Shown here piece by piece: positions 6,609 to 14,494 of a stretch of 64,000 nucleotides of DNA. Source of the stretch: Candidatus Binatia bacterium (GTDB taxonomy: Bacteria > Desulfobacterota > Binatia > HRBIN30); NCBI GenBank assembly GCA_023150935.1, contig JAKLJW010000020.1, positions 1 through 64,000 on the forward strand. The letters run 5' to 3'. The notes under the pieces were generated by a model, which did no database searches, had not been told where the DNA came from, and was given only the letters and a program-made list of their open reading frames with translations. Each line of letters opens with the position of its first letter. Position 1 is the first letter of the stretch. The translations under genes were made by a program, and so were the position numbers.

Positions 6609-6741
6609 ACCCGATCGAGGCCGCACTGCGACGCGTGGCGGCGGACCTCGCGGCGCTTGGCCAGCGCCGGGCCTGATCGCGGAACGCGGCTATCACCGCG
6701 GGAAACGCTTGCTCGCCGATTTCGACGAACTCGTCGGCTAA
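6605..6741 (+). pseudogene. Nucleotidyltransferase remnant, copy 2, reduced to its two ends
   Basis: From 6605 the N-terminus MNPIEAALRRVAADLAALGQ runs to a TGA at 6674. In another frame AERGYHRGKRLLADFDELVG then runs to the TAA at 6739-6741, which reads like the C-terminus of the same protein type. Essentially the whole catalytic body has been deleted. The 5' part is about 90% identical to the remnant at 4652-4767. The stop codon overlaps the stop of the convergent gene. Confidence 0.6.
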
Positions 6742-7865
6742 CCTGGAAACTCGTGATTGCGGACGGCACGCGCGGTCTGGCGGCGCCGCAAGAGAAACGC
6801 GGCGGCGCCGGCGAACAGCCATGCGATGAGCCCGGTTTCGGGCTCGCGGCTCAGCGAACAGCCGCCATTGCCGTCTCTCGTCGGGGTTGCCGTTGCTGCC
6901 GGCAGGGCCGTCGGCTGCGGGGTCGCGGCCGGCGTGGCGGTCGGGGGCGGGGTTCCCGTCGGTGTCGCCGTGGGGACGGCGTTTAGCGATTCGAAGCCCG
7001 CCACGGCGAAGTCGCGCCGGTCGGGCGCCGCGTCGAACTCGGCCCACCGATCGACGAAGAGCTCGACCTCTTCCTCGTTCATCAGTATCGCGTCGGGCAG
7101 TCCCGCCTGTTTGCGGAACCACCGGATCGCCGTCCACACGGCGCGCCCGGCGTCCTTCGTGTACGGCACGCCGCTGGTATCTCCATGCACCCCGAACTCG
7201 GCCTCCTCGTGCCAGAACACGCCCGTGCATTCCTTCGGATCGGGGAAGTGCATGCGCACCTGCGCCACCTCCATGCACTTCTCGTGCGAGTACGAATCGG
7301 CGAGTGCGTGCAGATAGATCCCGAGTGCCACCGAACTCCTGGGTTCCACCGGTGCGGCTGCGCCGCCGTCGAGAGCGTACTGCGGCACCCCGAAGGTCGG
7401 GGCTCCCTGCGCGTAGGCCGCCCACAGCTCGATCTCGTCGATCTCGCTGGGGACCGGACAGAGGTTACGCTCCGTGAAGTACGGGCACTCGTCGCGCGCA
7501 CCCGGGTACACGTACTCGCCGGTGGCGTTGGTCGAGTGGCGCCGTCCGAAGTGGTAGTACTGCCCCGCTTCGCTGGAGCGGTCGGTGCCTTGGATCGTGA
7601 TGCGTCGACTACCGGCGAGGTCGCCTTTGAACGTGCCCGAGTCGGTGGCCGCCGCGGCGATGCCGATGAGATCGGCGTCGGCGCTGCTGTATCCCGCCGC
7701 CCGTGCCAGCGCGCGTGTCAGTTCGTAATGAAATGTACTGTGCGGTTGCTCGCTGTCCCTGCCGATGTCCTCCGCATATCCCCAGCCGTGACCTGGCGTG
7801 AGCAGGAGCATCGCGAGGGCGGCAGCCAGGCCGGCTGCCGCGTTTCTACCTGTCCAGTTGCGCAT
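6738..7865 (-). CDS. Secreted, surface-anchored protein with HxxxDSYSH motif and MYXO-CTERM-like tail
   Basis: 375 aa from the ATG at 7865, with AGGAGGG six bases upstream. Layout: signal peptide (residues 1-~28, ending HGWGYA), a globular His/Asp-rich domain, a Thr/Pro linker (PTATPTGTPPPTATP), and a tail GGCSL...GLIAWLFAGAAAFLLRRRQ. The tail has the Gly-Cys, hydrophobic stretch and Arg cluster of MYXO-CTERM/GlyGly-CTERM sorting signals. The domain contains HYELTRALA and IYLHALADSYSHEKC, resembling the helical zinc-site motifs of phospholipase C/S1-nuclease-like folds, so a metal-dependent hydrolase is possible but unproven. Confidence 0.7.
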   Translation of the reverse strand: MRNWTGRNAAAGLAAALAMLLLTPGHGWGYAEDIGRDSEQPHSTFHYELTRALARAAGYSSADADLIGIAAAATDSGTFKGDLAGSRRITIQGTDRSSEAGQYYHFGRRHSTNATGEYVYPGARDECPYFTERNLCPVPSEIDEIELWAAYAQGAPTFGVPQYALDGGAAAPVEPRSSVALGIYLHALADSYSHEKCMEVAQVRMHFPDPKECTGVFWHEEAEFGVHGDTSGVPYTKDAGRAVWTAIRWFRKQAGLPDAILMNEEEVELFVDRWAEFDAAPDRRDFAVAGFESLNAVPTATPTGTPPPTATPAATPQPTALPAATATPTRDGNGGCSLSREPETGLIAWLFAGAAAFLLRRRQTARAVRNHEFPG

Positions 7866-8006
7866 GCACGGTCCCTCCTGCGATCCGGGTCGCATACCGA
7901 AACGCAAATGAGGTGCCAGCGCTTCTGATGGTCCCTGCTGCATGGTCGGAGGTGTCGAGCGGCAATAGTGGCACGGTGGATTGGGGTGCAGTGTCGAGTT
8001 CGCGAC

Positions 8007-8069
8007 GGGGGCATGGGTGGCCTGAGGGCCTGGGGGCCTGAGAGGCTGGGGGCCTGGGGTGGGGTGGGC
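8007..8069 (+). repeat. G-tract repeat (GGCCTG / GGGGCCTG)
   Basis: Many runs of three to five G separated by short CCT/CAT loops, composed of imperfect GGCCTGRGG units. It could fold as a G-quadruplex. It lies directly before the predicted nuo promoter. Confidence 0.45.
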
Positions 8070-8074
8070 GTACC

Positions 8075-8103
8075 TTGACTTGGTTTCGGGTATCGAATAA
8101 TCG
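8075..8103 (+). promoter_or_regulatory. Predicted promoter of the nuo operon
   Basis: TTGACT (8075-8080), 17-base spacer, TAATCG (8098-8103). This is a good -35 and a weak -10, upstream of both possible nuoA starts. Confidence 0.45.
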
Positions 8104-8176
8104 ACCAGCGTTTTTTCGGCGCGGCCGGGGCGGCATGAGTGCGACGTTCCAGGCGGCCGCAGGTGAGTCCGCGCGC

Positions 8177-8533
8177 ATGTTCGACCAATACGTTCCCGTC
8201 CTGCTGAGTTTCGCCATTGCCGGTCTGATCGCCGGCGGAATGCTCGGGCTCAACTGGTTGCTGGCGCCGCGCCGGGCGACGCCGATCAAGCTGGAAGCGT
8301 TCGAGTGCGGGAACCCGTCGACCGGCAGTGCCTGGGGTCGTTTCCCCGTCAAGTTCTACGTCACGGCCATCTTGTTCATCGTCTTCGACGTGGAGGTCGT
8401 GCTGCTTTACCCGTGGGGTGTGTTGTTCCGGCAGCTCGGTTGGTTCGGGTTCTTCGAAATGCTGACGTTCATCGGTGTGCTTGGCCTGGCGTTGCTGTTC
8501 GTGTGGCGGAAGGGCGGGCTCGAGTGGGAGTGA
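8177..8533 (+). CDS. nuoA: NADH-quinone oxidoreductase subunit A
   Basis: 118 aa from the ATG at 8177, preceded by AGGTGAG; an in-frame ATG at 8135 would add 14 residues. Three membrane helices. The signatures of NuoA/NdhC are EAFECGNPSTGSA in the first loop and KFYVTAILFIVFDVEVVLLYP with conserved acidic residues. It is part of the membrane arm next to the quinone pocket. It is the first gene of a membrane-subunit operon; the usual downstream nuoB-C-D-E-F-G are absent. Confidence 0.92.
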   Translation: MFDQYVPVLLSFAIAGLIAGGMLGLNWLLAPRRATPIKLEAFECGNPSTGSAWGRFPVKFYVTAILFIVFDVEVVLLYPWGVLFRQLGWFGFFEMLTFIGVLGLALLFVWRKGGLEWE

Positions 8534-8605
8534 GGGGACGCAGCTCTGCCGCGTGCGGCCCGGGTTACCGGCCCCTTGCCGCGGTGTGAGTATCGGATAC
8601 GGGTC

Positions 8606-9697
8606 ATGCCGATCGACTTCGCGATCATCGCGGTCAAGGTCTTCGTCGTCCTGAACATGATTCTGGTGTTGGCCGGCGTGCTGGGGTGGATCGAGCGCAA
8701 GGGCAGTGCCCTGATCCAGGACCGCATCGGCGCCAACCGGGCGAGCATCTTCGGTTTTGCCGGTCTGGGGCTCATCAACACGATGGTCGCCGACCCGCTG
8801 AAGTTTCTGACCAAGGAAGACGTCATCCCGGCCGGAGTCGACCGGCTGCTGCACACGCTGGCGCCGCTGGTCAACCTGGTGCCGGTGCTGGTGGCGTTCG
8901 CGGCGATTCCGATCGGCGACGTGCTGGTCGTCGGCGGGCGGACGATCGAGCTGCAGGCGGTGAATCTCGATGTCGGCGTGCTCTACATTGTCGCGGTGAT
9001 TGCCATCAGCGTTTACGGCGTGGTGCTGGCGGGGTGGGCGTCGAACAACCGGTTCTCGCTTCTCGGCGGCATCCGCGGTTCGGCACAGATGATTTCGTAC
9101 GAGTTGGGTCTGGGGTTGTCGATCCTGGCGATGGTGATGACCTACGGCACGCTGGACCTGCAGCAGATGGTGCGGGAGCAGGGGCAGCTCATCGGCGGGT
9201 GGTTGCCGGCGTGGGGTATTCTCTATCAGCCGCTGGCTTTTCTGATCTTTCTGACGGCGGGCATTGCCGAGAGCAAGCGGGTGCCATTCGATCTGCCGGA
9301 GGGCGAGTCGGAGCTGGTCTCGGGATTCTTCACGGAGTACTCGGGGATCAAGTATCTGTTGTTTTTCATGACCGACTTCGCCGAGATCGCGGTCGTGGCG
9401 GGGCTGGTGACGACGATGTTCTTCGGCGGGTGGCAGGTGCCGTACCTGCTCGGCGACGGCTTCCACTTCCCGGGCGGTGCGACCGTCCCGTTGCCGCAGG
9501 CGGTGGTGGCGTTGCTCGGCGTGGCGGCGTTCATGGCGAAGACGCTCTTTTTCTGCTGGCTGCAGGTGGCGCTCAGGTGGACGCTGCCGCGGCTGCGGTA
9601 CGACCAGCTCATGAGTTTCGGTTGGAAGGGTCTGATGCCGCTGGCGCTGGTCAACATCGTGCTGACCGGGGCGGTGGCGCTGGCGTTGCAGAGGTAA
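8606..9697 (+). CDS. nuoH: NADH-quinone oxidoreductase subunit H
   Basis: 363 aa, ATG at 8606. About eight membrane helices. Family motifs are WIERKGSALIQDRIGANRA near the start, GGIRGSAQMISYE, and ESKRVPFDLPEGESELVSGF in a cytoplasmic loop. NuoH forms much of the quinone chamber at the junction of the two arms of complex I. It lies 72 bases after nuoA in the same orientation. Confidence 0.97.
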   Translation: MPIDFAIIAVKVFVVLNMILVLAGVLGWIERKGSALIQDRIGANRASIFGFAGLGLINTMVADPLKFLTKEDVIPAGVDRLLHTLAPLVNLVPVLVAFAAIPIGDVLVVGGRTIELQAVNLDVGVLYIVAVIAISVYGVVLAGWASNNRFSLLGGIRGSAQMISYELGLGLSILAMVMTYGTLDLQQMVREQGQLIGGWLPAWGILYQPLAFLIFLTAGIAESKRVPFDLPEGESELVSGFFTEYSGIKYLLFFMTDFAEIAVVAGLVTTMFFGGWQVPYLLGDGFHFPGGATVPLPQAVVALLGVAAFMAKTLFFCWLQVALRWTLPRLRYDQLMSFGWKGLMPLALVNIVLTGAVALALQR

Positions 9698-9703
9698 GGG
9701 TCG

Positions 9704-10324
9704 ATGGCGCTGATCGTCCTTGCGATGCTGGCGGGTTTGTTGCTCGCGTCGGGTGCGGGTCTCGTGCTGTTTGCGGGTTTCGAGCTGTCGGGTGCGGCGC
9801 CGGCCACGGTGGTGTTCGCGGTGCTGGCGATCGGGTTGATTGCCGCTTCGCTGGGTGTGGTGCTGGCGCGCCATCCGATCCGCAGCGCTCTGTCGTTGGT
9901 GGTGGCGATGTTCCTGCTGGCGGCGATGTTTGCGACGCTGGACGCGCAACTCATCGCCGCGCTGCAGATCATCGTATACGCCGGAGCCATCATGGTGTTG
10001 TTCCTGTTCGTCATCATGCTGCTCAACTTGCAGGCGGAGCCGGGCTTTTCGGTCGGGGTGCGCCATCTCGGGGTGGGTGCGGCTGCCGGCGTGCTGTTTC
10101 TGCTGGCGGTAGGGCGTTTCTTCCTCGGAGATGCGGGGGCGACGGCGGCGGCGGGTCCGGGCGGGCCGGGAATGGGGGCGCCGGTGCCGGCCGACTTCGG
10201 CGGCATAGTGCCGATCGGCGAGCGACTGTTCACGCATTTTCTCCTGGCGTTCGAAGTAACCTCGATCCTCCTGCTGGTGGCCGTCGTCGGGTCGATCGTG
10301 CTGGCCAAGCGTAACCTCGTATGA
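9704..10324 (+). CDS. nuoJ: NADH-quinone oxidoreductase subunit J
   Basis: 206 aa with five predicted membrane segments. The typical NuoJ stretch [24 protein letters not shown] is present, the region of the pi-bulge helix involved in conformational coupling. It starts six bases after nuoH and overlaps nuoK by four bases (ATGA). nuoI, normally between H and J, is missing. Confidence 0.95.
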   Translation: MALIVLAMLAGLLLASGAGLVLFAGFELSGAAPATVVFAVLAIGLIAASLGVVLARHPIRSALSLVVAMFLLAAMFATLDAQLIAALQIIVYAGAIMVLFLFVIMLLNLQAEPGFSVGVRHLGVGAAAGVLFLLAVGRFFLGDAGATAAAGPGGPGMGAPVPADFGGIVPIGERLFTHFLLAFEVTSILLLVAVVGSIVLAKRNLV

Positions 10325-10629
10325 CGCCGCTGCCGTTGAACTGGTATCTGCTGCTGGCGGCGACGATGTTCACGATCGGCGCGGTCGGCGTGCTGGTGCG
10401 GCGCAACGCGATCGTCATATTCATGTCGATCGAGTTGATGCTGAACGCGGTAAATCTGGTCTTCGTGGCGTTCTCGCGGCAGCTCCACTCGGTCGACGGG
10501 CAGGTGATGGTCTTTTTCGTGATGGTAGTGGCGGCGGCGGAGGTTGCCGTCGGCCTGGCGATCATCATTGCGGTCTTCCGTAATCGGGAGACGGTGAACG
10601 CCGACGAGATCAACTTGCTGCGGTGGTGA
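10321..10629 (+). CDS. nuoK: NADH-quinone oxidoreductase subunit K
   Basis: 102 aa, three membrane helices. Conserved membrane glutamates in [17 protein letters not shown] and [12 protein letters not shown] are part of the proton path. It overlaps nuoJ and is followed directly by nuoN. Confidence 0.96.
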   Translation: MTPLPLNWYLLLAATMFTIGAVGVLVRRNAIVIFMSIELMLNAVNLVFVAFSRQLHSVDGQVMVFFVMVVAAAEVAVGLAIIIAVFRNRETVNADEINLLRW

Positions 10630-10636
10630 GGGGGAG

Positions 10637-12088
10637 ATGATCGCGCCTCCGGACATATCGTGGCTGGCGTTGTTGCCGGTGTTGCTGGTGGCCGGCACGG
10701 CGTTGTTGGCCATGGTCACCGACCTGTGGAGCGAGGGGCCCGACCGCGACAGCGTCGGCTGGGTGGGGGTGATCGGTCTAATCGTGACGGCGGTGGCGGC
10801 GGCGGCGCTGTGGAACACGCGTATCAGTACGTTGTCGGACGCGCTGGTTCTCGATCGTTACGGGCTTTTCTTTACGTTGCTGTTCTGCCTCGGCTCCGGT
10901 CTGTCGGTGCTCATGTCGATGAGCTATCTGGAGCTGACCGACATCCGAACCGGGGACTACTACACGTTGATTCTGCTGGCGACGGTCGGCATGGTGCTGA
11001 TGGCCATGGGGACGGACCTCATGGCGATCTTCCTCGGCCTCGAGGTCATGTCGATCGGGGCGTACGTACTGGCGGGCATGGCGCGGCAGGAGTTGCGGTC
11101 GAACGAGGCGGCACTGAAGTATTTTCTGCTCGGGGCGTTTGCCACGGGGTTCCTGCTTTTCGGTATCGCCTTGCTGTACGGTGCCACCGGCACGACGACG
11201 TTGCCGGCGATGGGGACGCGGATCGCGCAGGCGGCGGTCGACCAGCCCGCGGTGGTGACGGCGGGGATCGGTTTGTTGCTGGTGGGGTTCGCTTTCAAGG
11301 TGGCGGCGGTGCCGTTCCACGTCTGGGCCCCCGACGTGTACGAGGGTTCGCCGACGGCGGTTACGGCGTTCATGGCGGTGGGTATCAAGTCCGCCGCCTT
11401 TGCGGCGTTCGTGCGCGTGTTCATGCACACGCTCGCGCCTCTGGGGGCGGACTGGACCTGGATCATCTGGATCCTTGCCGTGCTCACGATGACGGTCGGC
11501 AACATTACTGCGGTGGTGCAGACCAACATCAAGCGGATGCTGGCCTACTCCAGTATTGCGCATGCGGGGTATCTGCTGATCGGCATGGTTGCGGGCGGCT
11601 CCGGCGGCGGCAGTGCGATGCTGTTCTATCTGCTGGTTTACGCTCTGATGACCCTGGGGGCGTTTGCGGTGGTCATTGCCATCGGTCGGCGGGGCGAGCC
11701 GAACGAGGAGATTGCCGACTACGCCGGACTGGGTTTTCGCAACCCGGTACTCGGATTGGCGATGACCGTGTTCATGCTATCGCTGGCGGGCTTCCCGCCG
11801 CTCGGCGGGTTTGTTGCGAAGTTCTACGTCTTCAGCGCGGCGGTGCAGGCCGGGTACTATTGGCTGGCCATCATCGGGATGCTGAACAGCGTCGTGTCGG
11901 TGTACTACTATGTTGCGGTGCTGGTGCGCATGTACATGCAGGAAGGCGACTTGCAGGTGACGCCGGCCTCGCGCCGGCCGTATCTTCTGGCGACGCTGGT
12001 AATCGCGGCCGCCGGGACGATCGTGCTCGGCATCTTCCCGGCTGCCGTCTGGGACATCGCCCATCAGTCGTTCGAGGCGCTGGGGTAA
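10637..12088 (+). CDS. nuoN: NADH-quinone oxidoreductase subunit N
   Basis: 483 aa with about 14 membrane helices. An antiporter-like proton-pumping subunit with the conserved Glu in LGLEVMSIGAYVLAG, FKVAAVPFHVWAPDVYEG in the central region, and AYSSIAHAGYLLIG. The C-terminus matches NuoN rather than NuoL or NuoM: there is no long lateral helix. It follows nuoK directly, so nuoL and nuoM, normally in between, are not here. Confidence 0.95.
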   Translation: MIAPPDISWLALLPVLLVAGTALLAMVTDLWSEGPDRDSVGWVGVIGLIVTAVAAAALWNTRISTLSDALVLDRYGLFFTLLFCLGSGLSVLMSMSYLELTDIRTGDYYTLILLATVGMVLMAMGTDLMAIFLGLEVMSIGAYVLAGMARQELRSNEAALKYFLLGAFATGFLLFGIALLYGATGTTTLPAMGTRIAQAAVDQPAVVTAGIGLLLVGFAFKVAAVPFHVWAPDVYEGSPTAVTAFMAVGIKSAAFAAFVRVFMHTLAPLGADWTWIIWILAVLTMTVGNITAVVQTNIKRMLAYSSIAHAGYLLIGMVAGGSGGGSAMLFYLLVYALMTLGAFAVVIAIGRRGEPNEEIADYAGLGFRNPVLGLAMTVFMLSLAGFPPLGGFVAKFYVFSAAVQAGYYWLAIIGMLNSVVSVYYYVAVLVRMYMQEGDLQVTPASRRPYLLATLVIAAAGTIVLGIFPAAVWDIAHQSFEALG

Positions 12089-12089
12089 C

Positions 12090-12302
12090 ATGGTCGAGAA
12101 GACTGTACAGCTCACGGGTTCTTCCGCCCGCAGCATCGAGGAAGCGGTCGAGATTGCGGTGTCGCGCGCGGCGGCGACGATCGACAACATCCGGCGGGTG
12201 CACCTCGTCGACGTCGAGGCCGTGGTTGAGCGCGGCGCGGTGGCGCGTTGGCGAGTGAAGGTCGACCTGACCTTCGGGGTGCAGGACATCATCCACGAAT
12301 AG
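12090..12302 (+). CDS. Dodecin family flavin-binding protein
   Basis: 70 aa, starting with VEKTVQLTGSSARSIEEAVE and containing RVHLVDVEAVVERGAV and RWRVKVDLTFGVQ. This is the one-helix, three-strand dodecin fold that assembles into 12-mers storing flavin or CoA-type ligands. It begins two bases after nuoN and may be cotranscribed with it. Confidence 0.93.
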   Translation: MVEKTVQLTGSSARSIEEAVEIAVSRAAATIDNIRRVHLVDVEAVVERGAVARWRVKVDLTFGVQDIIHE

Positions 12303-12338
12303 TCTGCCGTGGGGCCGCTCCCGGCCGGCATTACTCCC

Positions 12339-13328
12339 ATGCGCGAGGGCACAGTTCAGGAAGTTGCCGCGGGGGTGTTTCTGGTGCGCCTGCCGCTGCC
12401 CGGTAAGCCGACCGTCGTCAACGTGTACTTGCTGAGTGGCGCCGGCGGCTGGGTGCTGGTGGACACGGGCCTCAATACGCAGGACAGCCTGGAAGCGATG
12501 GAAGCGGCGTTTGCCGCGGTCGGGTGTCGGCCCGAGGCGGTGCGGGCCATCGTGTGTACGCACCACCACCCGGACCACTTCGGGGCCTCGGCGGCGCTCA
12601 AACAGCGCACGGGCGCCGCGGTGTGGATCAGCCGTGCCGACCACCGCAGTTCCGAACACTATCGGACTCGAGAGCGCGGGGACGAGGCGATGGCGTTCTT
12701 CGCGCGGCACGGCCTGCCGATCGAGCGCTTCGGGCGCGTGCCGACGCCGGGGGAGTGGTGGGGCACGATGTACATGCCGGCGGAACCGGACGAGTTCCTG
12801 GAGGACGGTGCGGTGGTGTCGGTAGCCGAGTTATCGCTCGAGGCGATCGCCACGCCGGGGCACACGCCGGGGCACTGCGTTCTGCGCTTGCCGTCGCAGG
12901 GGTTGCTCGTTGCCGGCGACCATTTGCTGCCGAAGATCACGCCGCACGTCGGGTGGTATCCCGACGGGCCGCCGGATCCGCTCGGGGACTTCCTCGCCTC
13001 GCAGCGCAAGGTGCAGGGGTTGGATGTCCGGTTGGTTCTGCCGGCGCACGGCCGTCCGTTCACGGAACATCGGCGCCGAGCCGCTCAGATCGCGCAGCAT
13101 CACGAGTACCGTTTGCGGGAGATTGCGGATGCCGTGGGGGCGCGGCCCCTGACCGCGTACGCGGCGGCGCAGAAAGCGTTCGGCTTCGACCGCGACGCGC
13201 CGCTGACGTTGCAGTTCCCGGCGACCTTCGAGACGCTGGCGCACCTGGAGCACCTGTGTGTTCGCGGCGAGGTGGCGCGCGAAGACGGGGCGGTGGAGAC
13301 GTTGTACCGGCGCCGGCGGGCGCCATGA
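12339..13328 (+). CDS. Metallo-beta-lactamase-fold hydrolase
   Basis: 329 aa from the ATG at 12339; a GTG at 12309 would add 10. Metal-binding motif THHHPDHFG, then GHTPGHC, GDHLL and PAHGRPF supply the remaining His/Asp ligands of the glyoxalase II-like dinuclear site. The C-terminal ~80 residues are a winged-helix-like segment (LTAYAAAQKAF...LAHLEHLCVRGEV), as in the LACTB2 group. The substrate is unknown, probably a thioester or similar hydrolysable ester. Confidence 0.88.
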   Translation: MREGTVQEVAAGVFLVRLPLPGKPTVVNVYLLSGAGGWVLVDTGLNTQDSLEAMEAAFAAVGCRPEAVRAIVCTHHHPDHFGASAALKQRTGAAVWISRADHRSSEHYRTRERGDEAMAFFARHGLPIERFGRVPTPGEWWGTMYMPAEPDEFLEDGAVVSVAELSLEAIATPGHTPGHCVLRLPSQGLLVAGDHLLPKITPHVGWYPDGPPDPLGDFLASQRKVQGLDVRLVLPAHGRPFTEHRRRAAQIAQHHEYRLREIADAVGARPLTAYAAAQKAFGFDRDAPLTLQFPATFETLAHLEHLCVRGEVAREDGAVETLYRRRRAP

Positions 13329-13366
13329 GCCTGTAGGCCCGCCGGCCCCACCCCGGGGGGAATTGG

Positions 13367-13395
13367 TTGTGTGCCGCGGATGCACGTGCTAACTG
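13367..13395 (+). promoter_or_regulatory. Predicted promoter of the DsbA-like gene
   Basis: TTGTGT (13367-13372), 17 bases, TAACTG (13390-13395) with TGC before it. The block TTGTG..GCCGCGGATG....GTGCTAAC is nearly the same as the one before rplT (16669-16697). Confidence 0.45.
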
Positions 13396-13443
13396 ACCCG
13401 GATTCCCGGATCGGGATCCGAAAAGAGAGAGGAGATGTGCCTC

Positions 13444-14301
13444 ATGAAGCGACTCATCTGTACAGGTGTGGCGGCGTTGTCGTTGGTAGGTGCGGGCGTG
13501 GCGGTCACGACTGCCGTCCGAGCTGCCGACGATCCGAACGCGAAGATCGTCGATTACTACCGCCGCAAGGCGAACGTTCCGCCCAACGTCACCCTCCAGG
13601 TGGAAGACGTTAAGCCGTCGACCGCGTTCAAGGGCGCCAAGTCGGCCGTCATCGTGGCCGGCAATCGCAAGGTGCCGGTGACCATGTCGGAGGACGGCCG
13701 CTATCTCGTCTTCGGCGAGGTGGAAGACATCACGGTCGATCCCTTCAAGGCGGTGATGGAAAAGGTCGCGGTGAAGAACCGTCCGTTCAAGGGCGGCGAG
13801 AATGCCAAGGTCACGATCGTCGAGTACTCCGACTTCCAGTGTCCGTTCTGCACCCGTGGCTACAACACCATGGAGAATCAGGTGCTGAAGGAGTACGGCG
13901 ACAAGGTGAAGTTCTACTACAAGCACTTCCCGCTGCCGATGCATCCGTGGGCGCAGCCTGCGGCGGTGGCTACCGAGTGTGCGCTGTTGCAGAACAACAA
14001 GGACGCGTACTGGAAGCTCTACAACTTCTACTTCGAGCACCAGAAAGAGATTACGCCGCAGAACCTGAAGGAAAAGACGGCGGAGGCGTTGAAGGACTCG
14101 AAGATCGACATGGCGAAGTTCAACGAGTGCTTCGACGGCAACAAGACGGCCGACGAAGTGAAGGCGCAGATGACCGAGGGCCAGAGCGTGGGCGTGACCG
14201 GAACGCCGGGTTTTATCATCAACGGGCGTCTCGTGAGCGGTGCGCAGCCGTTCGAGAACTTCAAGGCCGTCATCGACGACGAGTTGAATCGCAAGAGCTG
14301 A
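13444..14301 (+). CDS. DsbA-family periplasmic thiol-disulfide protein
   Basis: 285 aa from the ATG at 13444, with GAGAGGAG about nine bases upstream; the ATG at 13435 is too close to that site. It has a signal peptide (VAALSLVGAGVAVTTAVRA), an N-terminal region of about 85 residues resembling the DsbC/DsbG-like linker domain, then a thioredoxin fold with active-site CPFC in YSDFQCPFCTRG and the cis-Pro loop GVTGTPGFIINGR. It probably oxidises or isomerises periplasmic disulfides. Several exported proteins here are Cys-rich. Confidence 0.9.
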   Translation: MKRLICTGVAALSLVGAGVAVTTAVRAADDPNAKIVDYYRRKANVPPNVTLQVEDVKPSTAFKGAKSAVIVAGNRKVPVTMSEDGRYLVFGEVEDITVDPFKAVMEKVAVKNRPFKGGENAKVTIVEYSDFQCPFCTRGYNTMENQVLKEYGDKVKFYYKHFPLPMHPWAQPAAVATECALLQNNKDAYWKLYNFYFEHQKEITPQNLKEKTAEALKDSKIDMAKFNECFDGNKTADEVKAQMTEGQSVGVTGTPGFIINGRLVSGAQPFENFKAVIDDELNRKS

Positions 14302-14369
14302 CACCGGCGCGCGCGTGCGCCGTCCGGCCCCGGGGCGGGCTGGGCGGCGGCGCGGCGGTGACGGGTCGC

Positions 14370-14444
14370 AGGCACGTAGCTCAGTGGGAGAGCGCTTCCC
14401 TGACACGGAAGAGGTCGGCGGTTCAATCCCGCCCGTGCCTACCA
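14370..14444 (+). tRNA. tRNA-Val (GAC)
   Basis: 75 bases with encoded CCA. Acceptor stem AGGCACG/CGTGCCT, anticodon arm CTTCC-CTGACAC-GGAAG giving anticodon GAC, and T-loop GTTCAATCC. It lies between the DsbA-like gene and thrS. Confidence 0.95.
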
Positions 14445-14494
14445 GCCCTTCCTGGCCGCCGGCGCGCCGGGGCGACGCCGGCGCATCTTTGTTA

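Noticed and set aside
7718..10237. Long minus-strand frame of 839 codons opposite the nuo genes
   Set aside because: Its composition (Arg/Gln/His/Asp-rich) is a shadow of the GC-rich third positions of nuoA, nuoH and nuoJ, which have clear homology.
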